Positions 1-8,655 of a stretch of DNA of 64,000 nucleotides are shown piece after piece. Origin of the DNA: an uncultured Oscillospiraceae bacterium. GTDB lineage: Bacteria > Bacillota > Clostridia > Oscillospirales > Oscillospiraceae. The DNA is taken from the NCBI GenBank assembly GCA_947629955.1, contig CANRFT010000005.1:1-64000 (forward strand), given 5' to 3'. A model generated the notes under the pieces. It was not told the DNA's origin, ran no database searches, and saw nothing but the letters and a program-made list of their open reading frames with translations. Each line of letters starts with the position of its first letter. The stretch's first letter is position 1. A program made the translations under genes and the position numbers.

Positions 1-41
1 GGGAGTTTCTTTGTCTACATCATCGCCATCAGGCTTCTTTT

Positions 42-66
42 GAACCACTCGCCTAGCGAGTGGTTT
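42..66. terminator. Perfect short hairpin (aaccactcgcctagcgagtggtt) followed by tt
   Basis: Inverted repeat AACCACTCG/CGAGTGGTT read directly; role unknown. Confidence 0.4.
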
Positions 67-87
67 TCAGACTACAATAAAACCAAT

Positions 88-127
88 CTCCGACTGCCTT
101 GTAAAACAGCCGGAGATTGGTTTTTTA
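88..127. terminator. Intrinsic terminator (AAAACCAATCTCCG...CGGAGATTGGTTTTTT), probably for pfp
   Basis: Long stem with A/T tracts just downstream of the minus-strand pfp stop. Confidence 0.75.
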
Positions 128-152
128 CCAGTTTGAAAAGGGGAGCGGGGCC

Positions 153-1391
153 TTACTTCGCCAAAACCTTCTTCAGGCGGGCGAACCGGGGCAGGCCGTT
201 CTCGGTCTCACGGTGGTTGTCACCCTGAATCAGGGGCAGGGCGTAGTCGATATAGCCCTGGTTGACCCCGTTGCCCTCGGCGTTGATCCACTCCAGGGGC
301 ACCTTCTTCTCGAAGTTGGCCACCTCGGAGAGGTGGAACAGCTTGGTCCTGCAGGTGTACTTGCCGTTTTCACGGGTACACTCGAAGCCCACCATCTTGT
401 CGGTCTCGCCGGCCACGGCGGCCTCCACGGCGGTCTTGCCGGCAAGGAAGGACTCGTCGATGTCGGTCTGGGAGGCCAGATGGGCGCCGCAGCGCTGGAG
501 CAGGGACAGCTCGATGCCCCGAACCTTGGCGCCGGTGCGCTCCTTGACGGTGTTGGCCAGCAGCGCGGCCAGGCCGCCCAGCTGGGCGTGGCCGAAGCCG
601 TCGGTGGCGGAGGTCTTGGCCTCGGACACGAAGGAGCCGTCGGCGTAGTGGATGCCCTCGGACACGGCTACGATGCAGTTGCCGTTCTTCTTGTAGATGG
701 CGTCCACGTCGGCCAGGAACTTGTCCATGTCGAAGTCCACCTCAGGCAGATAGACCAGGTCGGGGGCGCAGCCCACCACGCCGGCCAGAGCGGCGGCGCC
801 GGCCAGCCAGCCCGCGTGACGGCCCATGATCTCGATGACGGTCACCATGCCGGTGTCATAGACACGGGCGTCCTTGTAGACCTCGGCGCAGGAGGTGGCG
901 ATATACTTGGCGGCGGAGGCGAAGCCGGGGCAGTGGTCGGTGCCGTACAGGTCGTTGTCGATGGTCTTGGGCACGCCCATGACCCGGCACTCCCAGCCGG
1001 ACTTGGCCATGAAGCGGCTGACCTTGGCGCAGGTGTCCATGGAGTCGTTGCCGCCGTTGTAGAAAAAGTAGCGGATGTTGTACTTCTTAAAGATCTCCAG
1101 GATGCGCTTGTAGTCGGTGTCGTCCACGTCGGGGTCGGCGATCTTGTACCGGCAGGAGCCCAGCTCGGAGGAGGGGGTGTTCAGCAGAAGCTTGAGCTCC
1201 TCGGCGTCCTCCTGGCCCATATCGTACAGCTTGTCGTCCAGCACGCCCTTGATGCCGTGGGCGGCGCCGTAGACGGCGGTGATGTCAGGGTTGTCCAAGG
1301 CGGTGCGGATGACACCGTAGGCGCTGGCATTGATGACGGAGGTGGGGCCGCCGGACTGGCCGATGACGGCCGCGCCTTTCAACTGAGACAT
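153..1391 (-). CDS. pfp: Diphosphate/ATP-dependent 6-phosphofructokinase family (PPi-PFK like)
   Basis: N-term AVIGQSGGPTSVINAS; GVPKTIDND motif; EIMGRHAGWLA motif. Confidence 0.9.
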   Translation of the reverse strand: MSQLKGAAVIGQSGGPTSVINASAYGVIRTALDNPDITAVYGAAHGIKGVLDDKLYDMGQEDAEELKLLLNTPSSELGSCRYKIADPDVDDTDYKRILEIFKKYNIRYFFYNGGNDSMDTCAKVSRFMAKSGWECRVMGVPKTIDNDLYGTDHCPGFASAAKYIATSCAEVYKDARVYDTGMVTVIEIMGRHAGWLAGAAALAGVVGCAPDLVYLPEVDFDMDKFLADVDAIYKKNGNCIVAVSEGIHYADGSFVSEAKTSATDGFGHAQLGGLAALLANTVKERTGAKVRGIELSLLQRCGAHLASQTDIDESFLAGKTAVEAAVAGETDKMVGFECTRENGKYTCRTKLFHLSEVANFEKKVPLEWINAEGNGVNQGYIDYALPLIQGDNHRETENGLPRFARLKKVLAK

Positions 1392-1425
1392 AGCGATGTT
1401 CTCCTTTTATCTGTGAGATGGGGCC

Positions 1426-2394
1426 TCAGGCCTTGCCGGCGCAGCCCAGCACGTTGATGAGCTTGTGCTTGACCAGTTCCTTGATGTTGGCCCGGGCGGG
1501 CTTCAGGTACTCGCGAGGGTCGAACTTGTCGGGGTGCTCGCTGAAGAACTGGCGGATGGTGCCGGTCATGGCGAGACGCAGGTCGGAGTCGATGTTGATC
1601 TTGCACACGGACAGGGTGGCCGCCTTGCGGAGCTGTTCCTCGGGGATGCCAACGGCGTCGGGCATCTTGCCGCCGTTCTCGTTGATCATCTTCACATACT
1701 CCTGGGGCACGCTGGAGGAGCCGTGGAGCACGATGGGGAAGCCGGGCAGGCGCTTGGAGACCTCCTCCAGCACGTCGAACCGCAGGGGAGGGGGAACCAG
1801 GATGCCCTGCTCATTGCGGGTGCACTGGGCGGCGGTGAACTTGTAGGCGCCGTGGCTGGTGCCGATGGCGATGGCCAGGGAGTCGCAGCCGGTCTTGGTG
1901 ACGAACTCCTCGACCTCCTCGGGGTGGGTGTAGGAGGAGTCCTCGGCGGACACCTTTACCTCGTCCTCCACGCCGGCCAGGGTGCCCAGCTCGGCCTCGA
2001 CCACCACGCCGTGGTCGTGGGCGTACTCGACCACCTTCTTGGTGATCTCGATATTCTCGGCGAAGGGCTTGGAGGAGGCGTCGATCATGACGGAGGTGAA
2101 GCCGCCGTCAATGCAGCTCTTGCAGGTCTCAAAGTCGGGGCCGTGATCCAGATGCAGCACGATGGGGATGTTGGGGCACTCGATGGTTGCGGCCTCCACC
2201 AGCTTCACCAGATAGGTGTGATTGGCATAGGCGCGGGCGCCCTTGGACACCTGGAGGATCAGGGGGGCGTTGACCTCACGGGCGGCCTCGGTGATGCCCT
2301 GCACGATCTCCATGTTGTTGACGTTGAACGCGCCGACGGCATAGCCGCCGTCATAGGCCTTCTTGAACATTTCGGTTGAAGTAACCAGAGGCAT
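1426..2394 (-). CDS. fba: Class II fructose-bisphosphate aldolase
   Basis: GAFNVNNMEIVQGI, LHLDHG, SVMIDASSKPFAENI motifs. Confidence 0.95.
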   Translation of the reverse strand: MPLVTSTEMFKKAYDGGYAVGAFNVNNMEIVQGITEAAREVNAPLILQVSKGARAYANHTYLVKLVEAATIECPNIPIVLHLDHGPDFETCKSCIDGGFTSVMIDASSKPFAENIEITKKVVEYAHDHGVVVEAELGTLAGVEDEVKVSAEDSSYTHPEEVEEFVTKTGCDSLAIAIGTSHGAYKFTAAQCTRNEQGILVPPPLRFDVLEEVSKRLPGFPIVLHGSSSVPQEYVKMINENGGKMPDAVGIPEEQLRKAATLSVCKINIDSDLRLAMTGTIRQFFSEHPDKFDPREYLKPARANIKELVKHKLINVLGCAGKA

Positions 2395-2588
2395 AAGACA
2401 CAGCTCCTTTTTGTAATTAGTTTTGAGGTATCCTCATGCGTTATGATTTTAACATTGTCAGCCCGAAAAAGCAAGGGAAAGCTCCGCTTTTCCAGCAAAA
2501 AAACCGACAAATCAGCGGGGACAAACGCCGCCCGCTGTCAACGTTTTGCCTATCGGCATAGAATGGCCGGGGAAAGGGGAGAGGAGAT

Positions 2589-3152
2589 ATGCTGCAACTG
2601 GTCCCATATGACCGCCGGGCCGCGGTGGCCTACGCCCACCGGTGGGCCTACGGCCGCAACCCGGCCTATTACGCCTTTGACGAGCTGGGCGGCGATTGCA
2701 CCAATTTCGCGTCCCAGTGCCTGTACGCCGGCACAGGGGTGATGAATTACACGCCCACCTTCGGCTGGTATTACGTCGACGCGGCCGACCGTGCCCCCGC
2801 CTGGACGGGGGTTCCGTTTTTCTGGAACTTCATGACCCGGGCGACATCCACCCCGGGTCCGGTGGGGGTCCGGGTGCCCATCGAGCTGCTGCGGCCCGGC
2901 GACTTCGTCCAGCTCCGGTTCCGGGGCAGCGGAGACACCTTCGCCCACACGCCCGTGGTGGTGTCAACCGGCCAGATCCCCACCAGGGCCAACGTGCTGG
3001 TGGCGGCCCACTCCAACGACGCCGACAACCGCCCTCTGAACACCTATGAGAACGTGGTGGAAATGCGGTTCCTGCACATCGTCGGGTCGCTGAAAGAGGC
3101 GGACAACGAGCCGGAAACCGGGGAAGACGATGCGGAAGCGGAGGGCCTGTAA
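2589..3152 (+). CDS. Amidase-domain (amidase_6-like) protein
   Basis: YDRRAAVAYAHRWAYGRNPAYYAFDELGGDCTNFASQCLYAG motif; RBS ggggagaggag upstream. Confidence 0.8.
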   Translation: MLQLVPYDRRAAVAYAHRWAYGRNPAYYAFDELGGDCTNFASQCLYAGTGVMNYTPTFGWYYVDAADRAPAWTGVPFFWNFMTRATSTPGPVGVRVPIELLRPGDFVQLRFRGSGDTFAHTPVVVSTGQIPTRANVLVAAHSNDADNRPLNTYENVVEMRFLHIVGSLKEADNEPETGEDDAEAEGL

Positions 3153-3170
3153 GACCCTCCGCTTTTGATG

Positions 3171-4205
3171 TCATTCGTCTTCTTGAAGGGGCGTTTTCCG
3201 GGGCCGCCCCCGGCGCTTCACACCGCCCAGAGGGTTGGCCTGGGCCGCGTCCCGGAGGGAGTCGCTGTCCACATGGGTGTAGATCTGGGTGGTGTTCAGA
3301 TGCTCGTGACCCAGCACCTCCTGGAGGGTGCGCACGTCCACGCCGTTCTGGAGCATCAGGGTGGCCGCCGTGTGGCGCAGCTTGTGGGCGGAGTATTTGG
3401 AGCTGTCCAGCCCGGCGGCGGTGAACCGCTGCTTCAGCATATAGTGGACGCCGGCCTTGGTGACCCGGGTGTGCTTGCGGGTGATGAACAGGGCGTACTT
3501 GTCCGCGGAGCCAGACTTGTCCCGCACCGCCAGCCAGTCCTCGATGGCGGCCTGACAGGCCACGTTCAGGAACACGACCCGCTCCTTGTTGCCCTTGCCC
3601 AGAACCCTGAGCCGGTCGCCCCGCACGTCGGTCAGATTGAGCCCAACCAATTCGGAGATCCGGATGCCGCAGTTCAAAAACAGGGTAATGATGCAGAAAT
3701 CCCGCTCCGCGTTGTCCCCGTCGATGGACTCCAGCAGCTGGACGGACTCGTCCAGGGTGAGATACCGGGGCAGCGACTGCCGCTGTTTGGGAGAATCCAG
3801 TTCCTGGATGGGATTTTCCTCTAAAACCTTGGCTTTTATTACCAAATATTTGTAAAATGACCGGATCGTGGCCACTTTTCGGGCCCTGGAGGACGCCATC
3901 AGCCCATAGCCCTTGTCGGGGTCCTTGGCGTTTTTCTGTCGGTCCCGGCTCAAAAAGCTGAGGTAGGCGTAGATGTCCGCCAACGTGACCGATTTGACCA
4001 GGGCCACGTCCAGGTCGTCGATGGGGACTTCGTCCAGCGGCGTGGAGCGCGGCACACGGCCTTTTTCGATCTTCACGTAGCGGAAGAAATTGCGCAGGTC
4101 TAAGTAGTATTCGTCGACCGTCTTGCGGGAGTGTCCCTGGATGGTCTCGTGGTAAGCTAAAAAGTCCCGCAGGATAGGCGGCGCGTCGGAGCGGTAGTCG
4201 ATCAT
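3171..4205 (-). CDS. Tyrosine recombinase (XerC/XerD-like) with C-terminal AT-hook-like tail
   Basis: Catalytic signature GIRISELVGL, GKGNKERVV, HKLRHTAATLM, GHEHLNTTQIYTHV; C-term KRRGRPRKTP. Confidence 0.9.
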   Translation of the reverse strand: MIDYRSDAPPILRDFLAYHETIQGHSRKTVDEYYLDLRNFFRYVKIEKGRVPRSTPLDEVPIDDLDVALVKSVTLADIYAYLSFLSRDRQKNAKDPDKGYGLMASSRARKVATIRSFYKYLVIKAKVLEENPIQELDSPKQRQSLPRYLTLDESVQLLESIDGDNAERDFCIITLFLNCGIRISELVGLNLTDVRGDRLRVLGKGNKERVVFLNVACQAAIEDWLAVRDKSGSADKYALFITRKHTRVTKAGVHYMLKQRFTAAGLDSSKYSAHKLRHTAATLMLQNGVDVRTLQEVLGHEHLNTTQIYTHVDSDSLRDAAQANPLGGVKRRGRPRKTPLQEDE

Positions 4206-4378
4206 AAAAACCGGAGAACATAGGAGAACATAGTTGTGAGGAAGTTGGACAGACTATGTGACGGCACAGATCATAAATAAAAAGAACTGAGCCGCCGGAG
4301 AGGCCCAAATGGAGCCCGGCCCACGGAAAACCGCTAAAAACGGCTAGAGCGCCATTTGAAGGCGTTTCCCCTCCTCCC

Positions 4379-4408
4379 AACTCAACAAAATTTTTATTTT
4401 GTTGAGTT
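4379..4408. repeat. Perfect 13-bp inverted repeat, 4-nt loop (AACTCAACAAAAT-TTTT-ATTTTGTTGAGTT)
   Basis: Read directly; lies in a divergent intergenic region next to the recombinase gene. Confidence 0.9.
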
Positions 4409-4501
4409 CACTGTATCTCCGCACACACCTCCTCCCGTTTGAAGCCCGGCCCGTGGGCCGGTCGAATCTTTTTATCTGTAATAAGAACTGGAGTGATTTC
4501 T

Positions 4502-4708
4502 ATGAGCCTCATCCCATGCACCCAGCGCTGCCGCTACCAGCGGGACGGCCTGTGTACCCTTGACCAGGCGTCCGCGCCCGTGAGCCAGACCGTTCCCAAC
4601 GACGCCTGCCTCAACTACACGCCCCGCCTGTCGCCCCAGGAGCTGCTGGAGCTAAACCAGCAGCGCGGCGATGGCCTCCCGGATGTTGTGCACCTGAATG
4701 AGCTGTAG
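4502..4708 (+). CDS. Small Cys-containing conserved protein, unknown function
   Basis: ATG following a purine-rich region; MSLIPCTQRCRYQRDGLCTLDQ; overlaps radA tail-to-tail. Confidence 0.6.
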   Translation: MSLIPCTQRCRYQRDGLCTLDQASAPVSQTVPNDACLNYTPRLSPQELLELNQQRGDGLPDVVHLNEL

Positions 4709-6019
4709 GCCGTCCGGCGGCGTCAGCTTGCCGGTGCCCCGGGCGGGCACCAGGCATTTGGTGAAGCCCAGCCGCCGCACCTCGCTGAGCCGCTGGTTGA
4801 TGGCGTGGACCGCCCGCAGCTCCCCGGTGAGCCCCACCTCCCCGATGGCCGCCAGGTCAAAGGGCACGGGCTTGTCCCTGAAACTGGAAGCCAGCGCCAC
4901 GATGAGGGCCAGGTCGGCGGCGGGCTCGTCCAGGGTCAGGCCGCCGATGACATTGACATAAAAATCACAATTCGATACGTTCAGCCCGCCGCGCTTTTCC
5001 AGCACCGCCAGCATCATCATGGCCCGGTTGTAATCGAACCCGTTGGTGGACCGCCGGGAGTTCCCGTAGGCCGACGGGGACAGCAGCGCCTGGACCTCCG
5101 CCAGCACCGGCCGCGCCCCCTCCATCACGCAGGTGACACAGGAGCCGGGCATATTCTCCGGCCGACCGGACAGCAGCGCCTCCGAGGGGTTGGGCACCTC
5201 CACGAGTCCCCTGTCCCCCATCTCGAACACGCCGATCTCATTGGTGGCGCCGAAACGGTTCTTGGCCGCCCGCAAAATGCGGTAGGAGTTGTGCTCCTCT
5301 CCCTCGAACAGCAGCACGCAGTCCACCATGTGCTCCAGTACCTTGGGCCCCGCCAGGGAGCCCTCCTTGTTGATGTGGCCCACCACAAACACCGTCACGC
5401 CCATGCCCTTGGCCAGGTGCATCAGCGCCATGGTGCACTCCTTCACCTGGGCCACGCTGCCGGGAGACGACGCGGAGTCCCCGTTGTAGATGGTCTGGAT
5501 GGAGTCCACGATCAAAATGTCCGGTTTCTGTTCCTCCACGGCGGCCACGATGTCGTCCAACTCGGTCTCGGCGTACAGATAGAGGCCCTGGTCCCGGATG
5601 CCCAGCCGCTGGGCCCGCAGCTTGATCTGCCGCTCCGACTCCTCCCCGGATACATATAAAACATCGGCAAAACGGCACAAATTGTCGCAGATCTGCAGCA
5701 TCAGCGTGGATTTTCCGATGCCGGGGGCGCCGCCCACCAGCACCAGGGAGCCCTTCACCGCACCGCCGCCAAGGACACGGTCCAGCTCCGCCATGCCGGT
5801 GTCGAACCGCAGCTCGCCGGCGGCCTCCACCTGAGCGATGGGGCGTGGCCGGCGGAAGGCCGCGCCCCTGTCGGCCGCCGCCAGAGGCTTCTTTTTCGCC
5901 TCCGCGGCGGGCCGCTCCACGATGGTGTTCCACGCCCCGCAGGCGGAGCACCTGCCCTGCCATTTGGGGGTCTCATTGCCGCACTCAGTACAATAGAACA
6001 ACGTTTTGGCCTTCGGCAT
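4652..6019 (-). CDS. radA: DNA repair protein RadA
   Basis: Zn finger YCTECGNETPKWQGRCSACGAWNT; Walker A GGAPGIGKSTL; KNRFG motif; C-term Lon-like domain. Confidence 0.95.
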   Translation of the reverse strand: MPKAKTLFYCTECGNETPKWQGRCSACGAWNTIVERPAAEAKKKPLAAADRGAAFRRPRPIAQVEAAGELRFDTGMAELDRVLGGGAVKGSLVLVGGAPGIGKSTLMLQICDNLCRFADVLYVSGEESERQIKLRAQRLGIRDQGLYLYAETELDDIVAAVEEQKPDILIVDSIQTIYNGDSASSPGSVAQVKECTMALMHLAKGMGVTVFVVGHINKEGSLAGPKVLEHMVDCVLLFEGEEHNSYRILRAAKNRFGATNEIGVFEMGDRGLVEVPNPSEALLSGRPENMPGSCVTCVMEGARPVLAEVQALLSPSAYGNSRRSTNGFDYNRAMMMLAVLEKRGGLNVSNCDFYVNVIGGLTLDEPAADLALIVALASSFRDKPVPFDLAAIGEVGLTGELRAVHAINQRLSEVRRLGFTKCLVPARGTGKLTPPDGLQLIQVHNIREAIAALLV

Positions 6020-6039
6020 GGGCTCATTCTCCTTCCCAC

Positions 6040-6789
6040 TTAGGTGGGTTCCCACACGGTGGGGATCCTCTGTAACTCGTCGAAATAGGCCCCGGCCAGG
6101 GCCACGGCGATCTTCCGCTGATAGGCGTCGGTACACAGCAGGGACGCCTCCTCCCCGTTGCTCAGAAAGCCGCACTCCACCAGGATGGCCGGGCAGCCGA
6201 TGTGACTGAACAGATAGACGCTGTCAGGCACCGGTTTTGCCTTCCGGTCGTTGGAGGGATCCAGCGCCTCGCGGAGCAGCTTCTGGGTCTCCTCTCCCCA
6301 CTGGCGGCTGATGTCGCCGGGGGTGTAGAACACCTGTGCTCCTGAATATCTGGAATCTGTAAAGTGGTTTTGATGTACACTGATGAGCAACGCGTTGTCT
6401 GTGCTGTTGATCAGCGCCACCCGGTTTTTCAGGTCGGAGACCTTCTTCTCGTGGAGGGTCCTGGCCGTGCTGTCGTGGATGGACACGTCCTCCTCCCGGG
6501 TCAGCAGGGGCCGGACACCCAGGAAGGCCAGCAGCGCCTCCGTCTTCTTCACGATGGCCAGGTTGATCTCGCTCTCCGTCTGGCCGGCGGCCGAGCTGGC
6601 CCCGCCGTCCTCCCCGCCGTGGCCCGGGTCCAGGATCAGCGTCCACCGGCCGGAGGTCACAGCGGCCTGCCCTCCGGCGGGGATAGAGCCGCCGAGGGCC
6701 CACATCCAGGCCCCCAGCCCGGCGAGGCTCAGGCACAGCGTCAGCAGCAGCAGATCACGTTTCAAAGCAAGTCCCCCTCTCCCCTTCAA
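6040..6789 (-). CDS. cwlD: N-acetylmuramoyl-L-alanine amidase (amidase_3, CwlD-like)
   Basis: LILDPGHGGEDGG, SVHQNHF, CPAILVECGFLSN motifs; N-terminal signal/TM. Confidence 0.85.
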   Translation of the reverse strand: MKGRGGLALKRDLLLLTLCLSLAGLGAWMWALGGSIPAGGQAAVTSGRWTLILDPGHGGEDGGASSAAGQTESEINLAIVKKTEALLAFLGVRPLLTREEDVSIHDSTARTLHEKKVSDLKNRVALINSTDNALLISVHQNHFTDSRYSGAQVFYTPGDISRQWGEETQKLLREALDPSNDRKAKPVPDSVYLFSHIGCPAILVECGFLSNGEEASLLCTDAYQRKIAVALAGAYFDELQRIPTVWEPT

Positions 6790-6818
6790 CTTATGAGGGG
6801 CGGGGCGGCTTCATGCCA

Positions 6819-7610
6819 TCACAGGTAGGAGAACACCTCCCGGTGGCGCTTGGAGATCACCACCGACACCTGGGGGAACCGCTGTGTCAGCCAGGACTGG
6901 AGCACGGGACACACCACGTTCTCCGTGGGGAAATGCCCAGCGTCGATCAGGTTCAGCTCCATAGCCTTGGCGGTCAGGAACTGGTCGTATTTCACGTCGG
7001 CGGTGACGAAGGTATCGCACCCCTGGGCGATGGCGTCGGCCATCAGGCTGGCGCAGGAGCCGCCGCCCACGGCCACCAGGCGGACCGGTCTGCCGCCGTC
7101 TACCAGCCGGACCCCGTTGGACCCCAGGAGGGATTTCACCGCCATGGCAAAGTCATACAGGGGCTGCTCCGGCACGAAGCCGATCCTGCCGATGCCGCTG
7201 GGCCTCCCCTGATCGTCCACGCCGGTCTGCTTCAACTGGCCGATGTCGCTGAGGCCCAGCCGGAGGGCCAGCGCGTCGTTGACGCCGTCCTCCACCGCGT
7301 CCAGGTTGGTGTGGGCGCAGATGGCGGCGATGCGGTTCTCCGTCAGGGTGAGCAGGTTCCGGCCGGTGACGGTCTGGTCGGTGACCGATCTGATCCCGTC
7401 AAAGATCACCGGGTGGTGGGCCACGATGAGCTGGGCCCCCTGCATGACCGCCTCACGGATCACCGTGTCGGTGATGTCCAGGGCCACCAGGATCTTGGTG
7501 ACCTCGGCGTCCCCCCGGCCCACCAGAAAGCCGGAGTTGTCATAGTCCTTCTGAAGCTCAAACGGGGCCTTTTTCTGCAAAAAGCGGTAGACGTCAGCTA
7601 CGGTAGTCAT
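6819..7610 (-). CDS. Nif3-like dinuclear metal centre hexameric protein
   Basis: YDNSGFLVGR, AHHPVIFDGI, AHTNLDAVEDGVND motifs. Confidence 0.9.
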   Translation of the reverse strand: MTTVADVYRFLQKKAPFELQKDYDNSGFLVGRGDAEVTKILVALDITDTVIREAVMQGAQLIVAHHPVIFDGIRSVTDQTVTGRNLLTLTENRIAAICAHTNLDAVEDGVNDALALRLGLSDIGQLKQTGVDDQGRPSGIGRIGFVPEQPLYDFAMAVKSLLGSNGVRLVDGGRPVRLVAVGGGSCASLMADAIAQGCDTFVTADVKYDQFLTAKAMELNLIDAGHFPTENVVCPVLQSWLTQRFPQVSVVISKRHREVFSYL

Positions 7611-8284
7611 GGCAATTCCTCCCTCATCGTCTTCAGTCCGGCGGCTACTTCCTCCAATTCGGTGATGGCCGCCTCGTTCCGGCTCTGGGCGGCACGGTGT
7701 CCGTTCAGGGCCCGCGCCACCTTGCGCAGCATGTGATCCAGGTAATCCCTCCGGAGGGGATCGCCGCTCTGCCTGCCCGCCCAAAGCTCCGCCGGGGTCA
7801 GCGGGGGCATCTCCCCTCCACGCACAGTCCATATGGTGTAAAGTCTGTCCGCCTCACGGGCGATCGTCTCGCGCTCGATGGTATAGCCGTTCTGCTGGAG
7901 CCACAGCCGCAGCTCCGGGAAGGAGGTCATGGGCTGGAGCACCAGCGTCCTGTCCTCTTTCGTCCAGGGGGCGGCGGCCAGGATTGCGGCGATGGTCTCC
8001 CCTCCCATCCCGGCGATGGTGACGGCGTCCGCCTCCTCCGGCCGGATGCCGGTCAGCCCGTCGCACAGGCGGAAGTCCATCCGGTCGGTGACGCCGTAGA
8101 ACCGGGCGTTCTCTCTGGCGGTGTCCAGGGGCCCCCGCCGCAGGTCGGAGGCGATGGCCCGCCGGACGCGCCCGTTCAGCAGCAGCCATACCGGCAGATA
8201 GCCGTGGTCGGTCCCCACGTCGGCCAGCCGCGCGCCCTGGGGCACCTGGTCCGCCGCCGCCTGTAATCTCGGGGTCAGCTCCAT
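7607..8284 (-). CDS. trmK: tRNA (adenine(22)-N(1))-methyltransferase TrmK
   Basis: ADVGTDHGYLPVWLL, AGMGGETI motifs; overlaps Nif3-like gene. Confidence 0.9.
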   Translation of the reverse strand: MELTPRLQAAADQVPQGARLADVGTDHGYLPVWLLLNGRVRRAIASDLRRGPLDTARENARFYGVTDRMDFRLCDGLTGIRPEEADAVTIAGMGGETIAAILAAAPWTKEDRTLVLQPMTSFPELRLWLQQNGYTIERETIAREADRLYTIWTVRGGEMPPLTPAELWAGRQSGDPLRRDYLDHMLRKVARALNGHRAAQSRNEAAITELEEVAAGLKTMREELP

Positions 8285-8328
8285 CGCGCTCCCTCCCCTC
8301 GCGGCTGATGGAAATAAGTCATGATAAA

Positions 8329-8359
8329 GGAAAAGAGCGGAGGATTTCCGCTCTTTTCG
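8329..8359. terminator. Terminator hairpin GAAAAGAGCGGA..TCCGCTCTTTTC
   Basis: Perfect stem with T tract, downstream of DUF1858 gene on minus strand. Confidence 0.7.
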
Positions 8360-8370
8360 TCGTTGGCAGA

Positions 8371-8568
8371 TCAGGCGATGTCGGCGTTCAGCTTGGCCAG
8401 CAGGGCGTCCACATCCACGCCGTGGACCATGCAGGCCTCCTCCACCGTCTCGCCCCGGGAGGCGGGGCAGCCCAGGCAGTGCATGCCGATGGACAGGAAG
8501 ATGGGCGCGGTCTGCGGGGCGATGTCCAGAATATCACCGATCACAGTATCTTTCGTGATTTGAGCCAT
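8371..8568 (-). CDS. DUF1858-domain (hybrid-cluster-associated type) small protein
   Basis: MAQITKDTVIGDILDIAPQTAPIFLSIGMHCLGCPASRGETVEEAC. Confidence 0.85.
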   Translation of the reverse strand: MAQITKDTVIGDILDIAPQTAPIFLSIGMHCLGCPASRGETVEEACMVHGVDVDALLAKLNADIA

Positions 8569-8655
8569 TTGGATAGACCTCCTTACTTTTTTGGAACACT
8601 CAATAGTATACCCAAGTGTTCGCCAATTTGCAAGGGGTTTTCCTCTTTTTTCGCC

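Noticed and set aside
1-66. Window-start hairpin as an IS200/IS605 end or CRISPR/tracr element
   Set aside because: Only one palindrome visible, no transposase or Cas gene inside the window; insufficient evidence
117-1457. 446-aa plus-strand ORF
   Set aside because: Exact antisense of pfp; low-complexity Gly/Val/His-rich translation typical of shadow ORFs in GC-rich DNA
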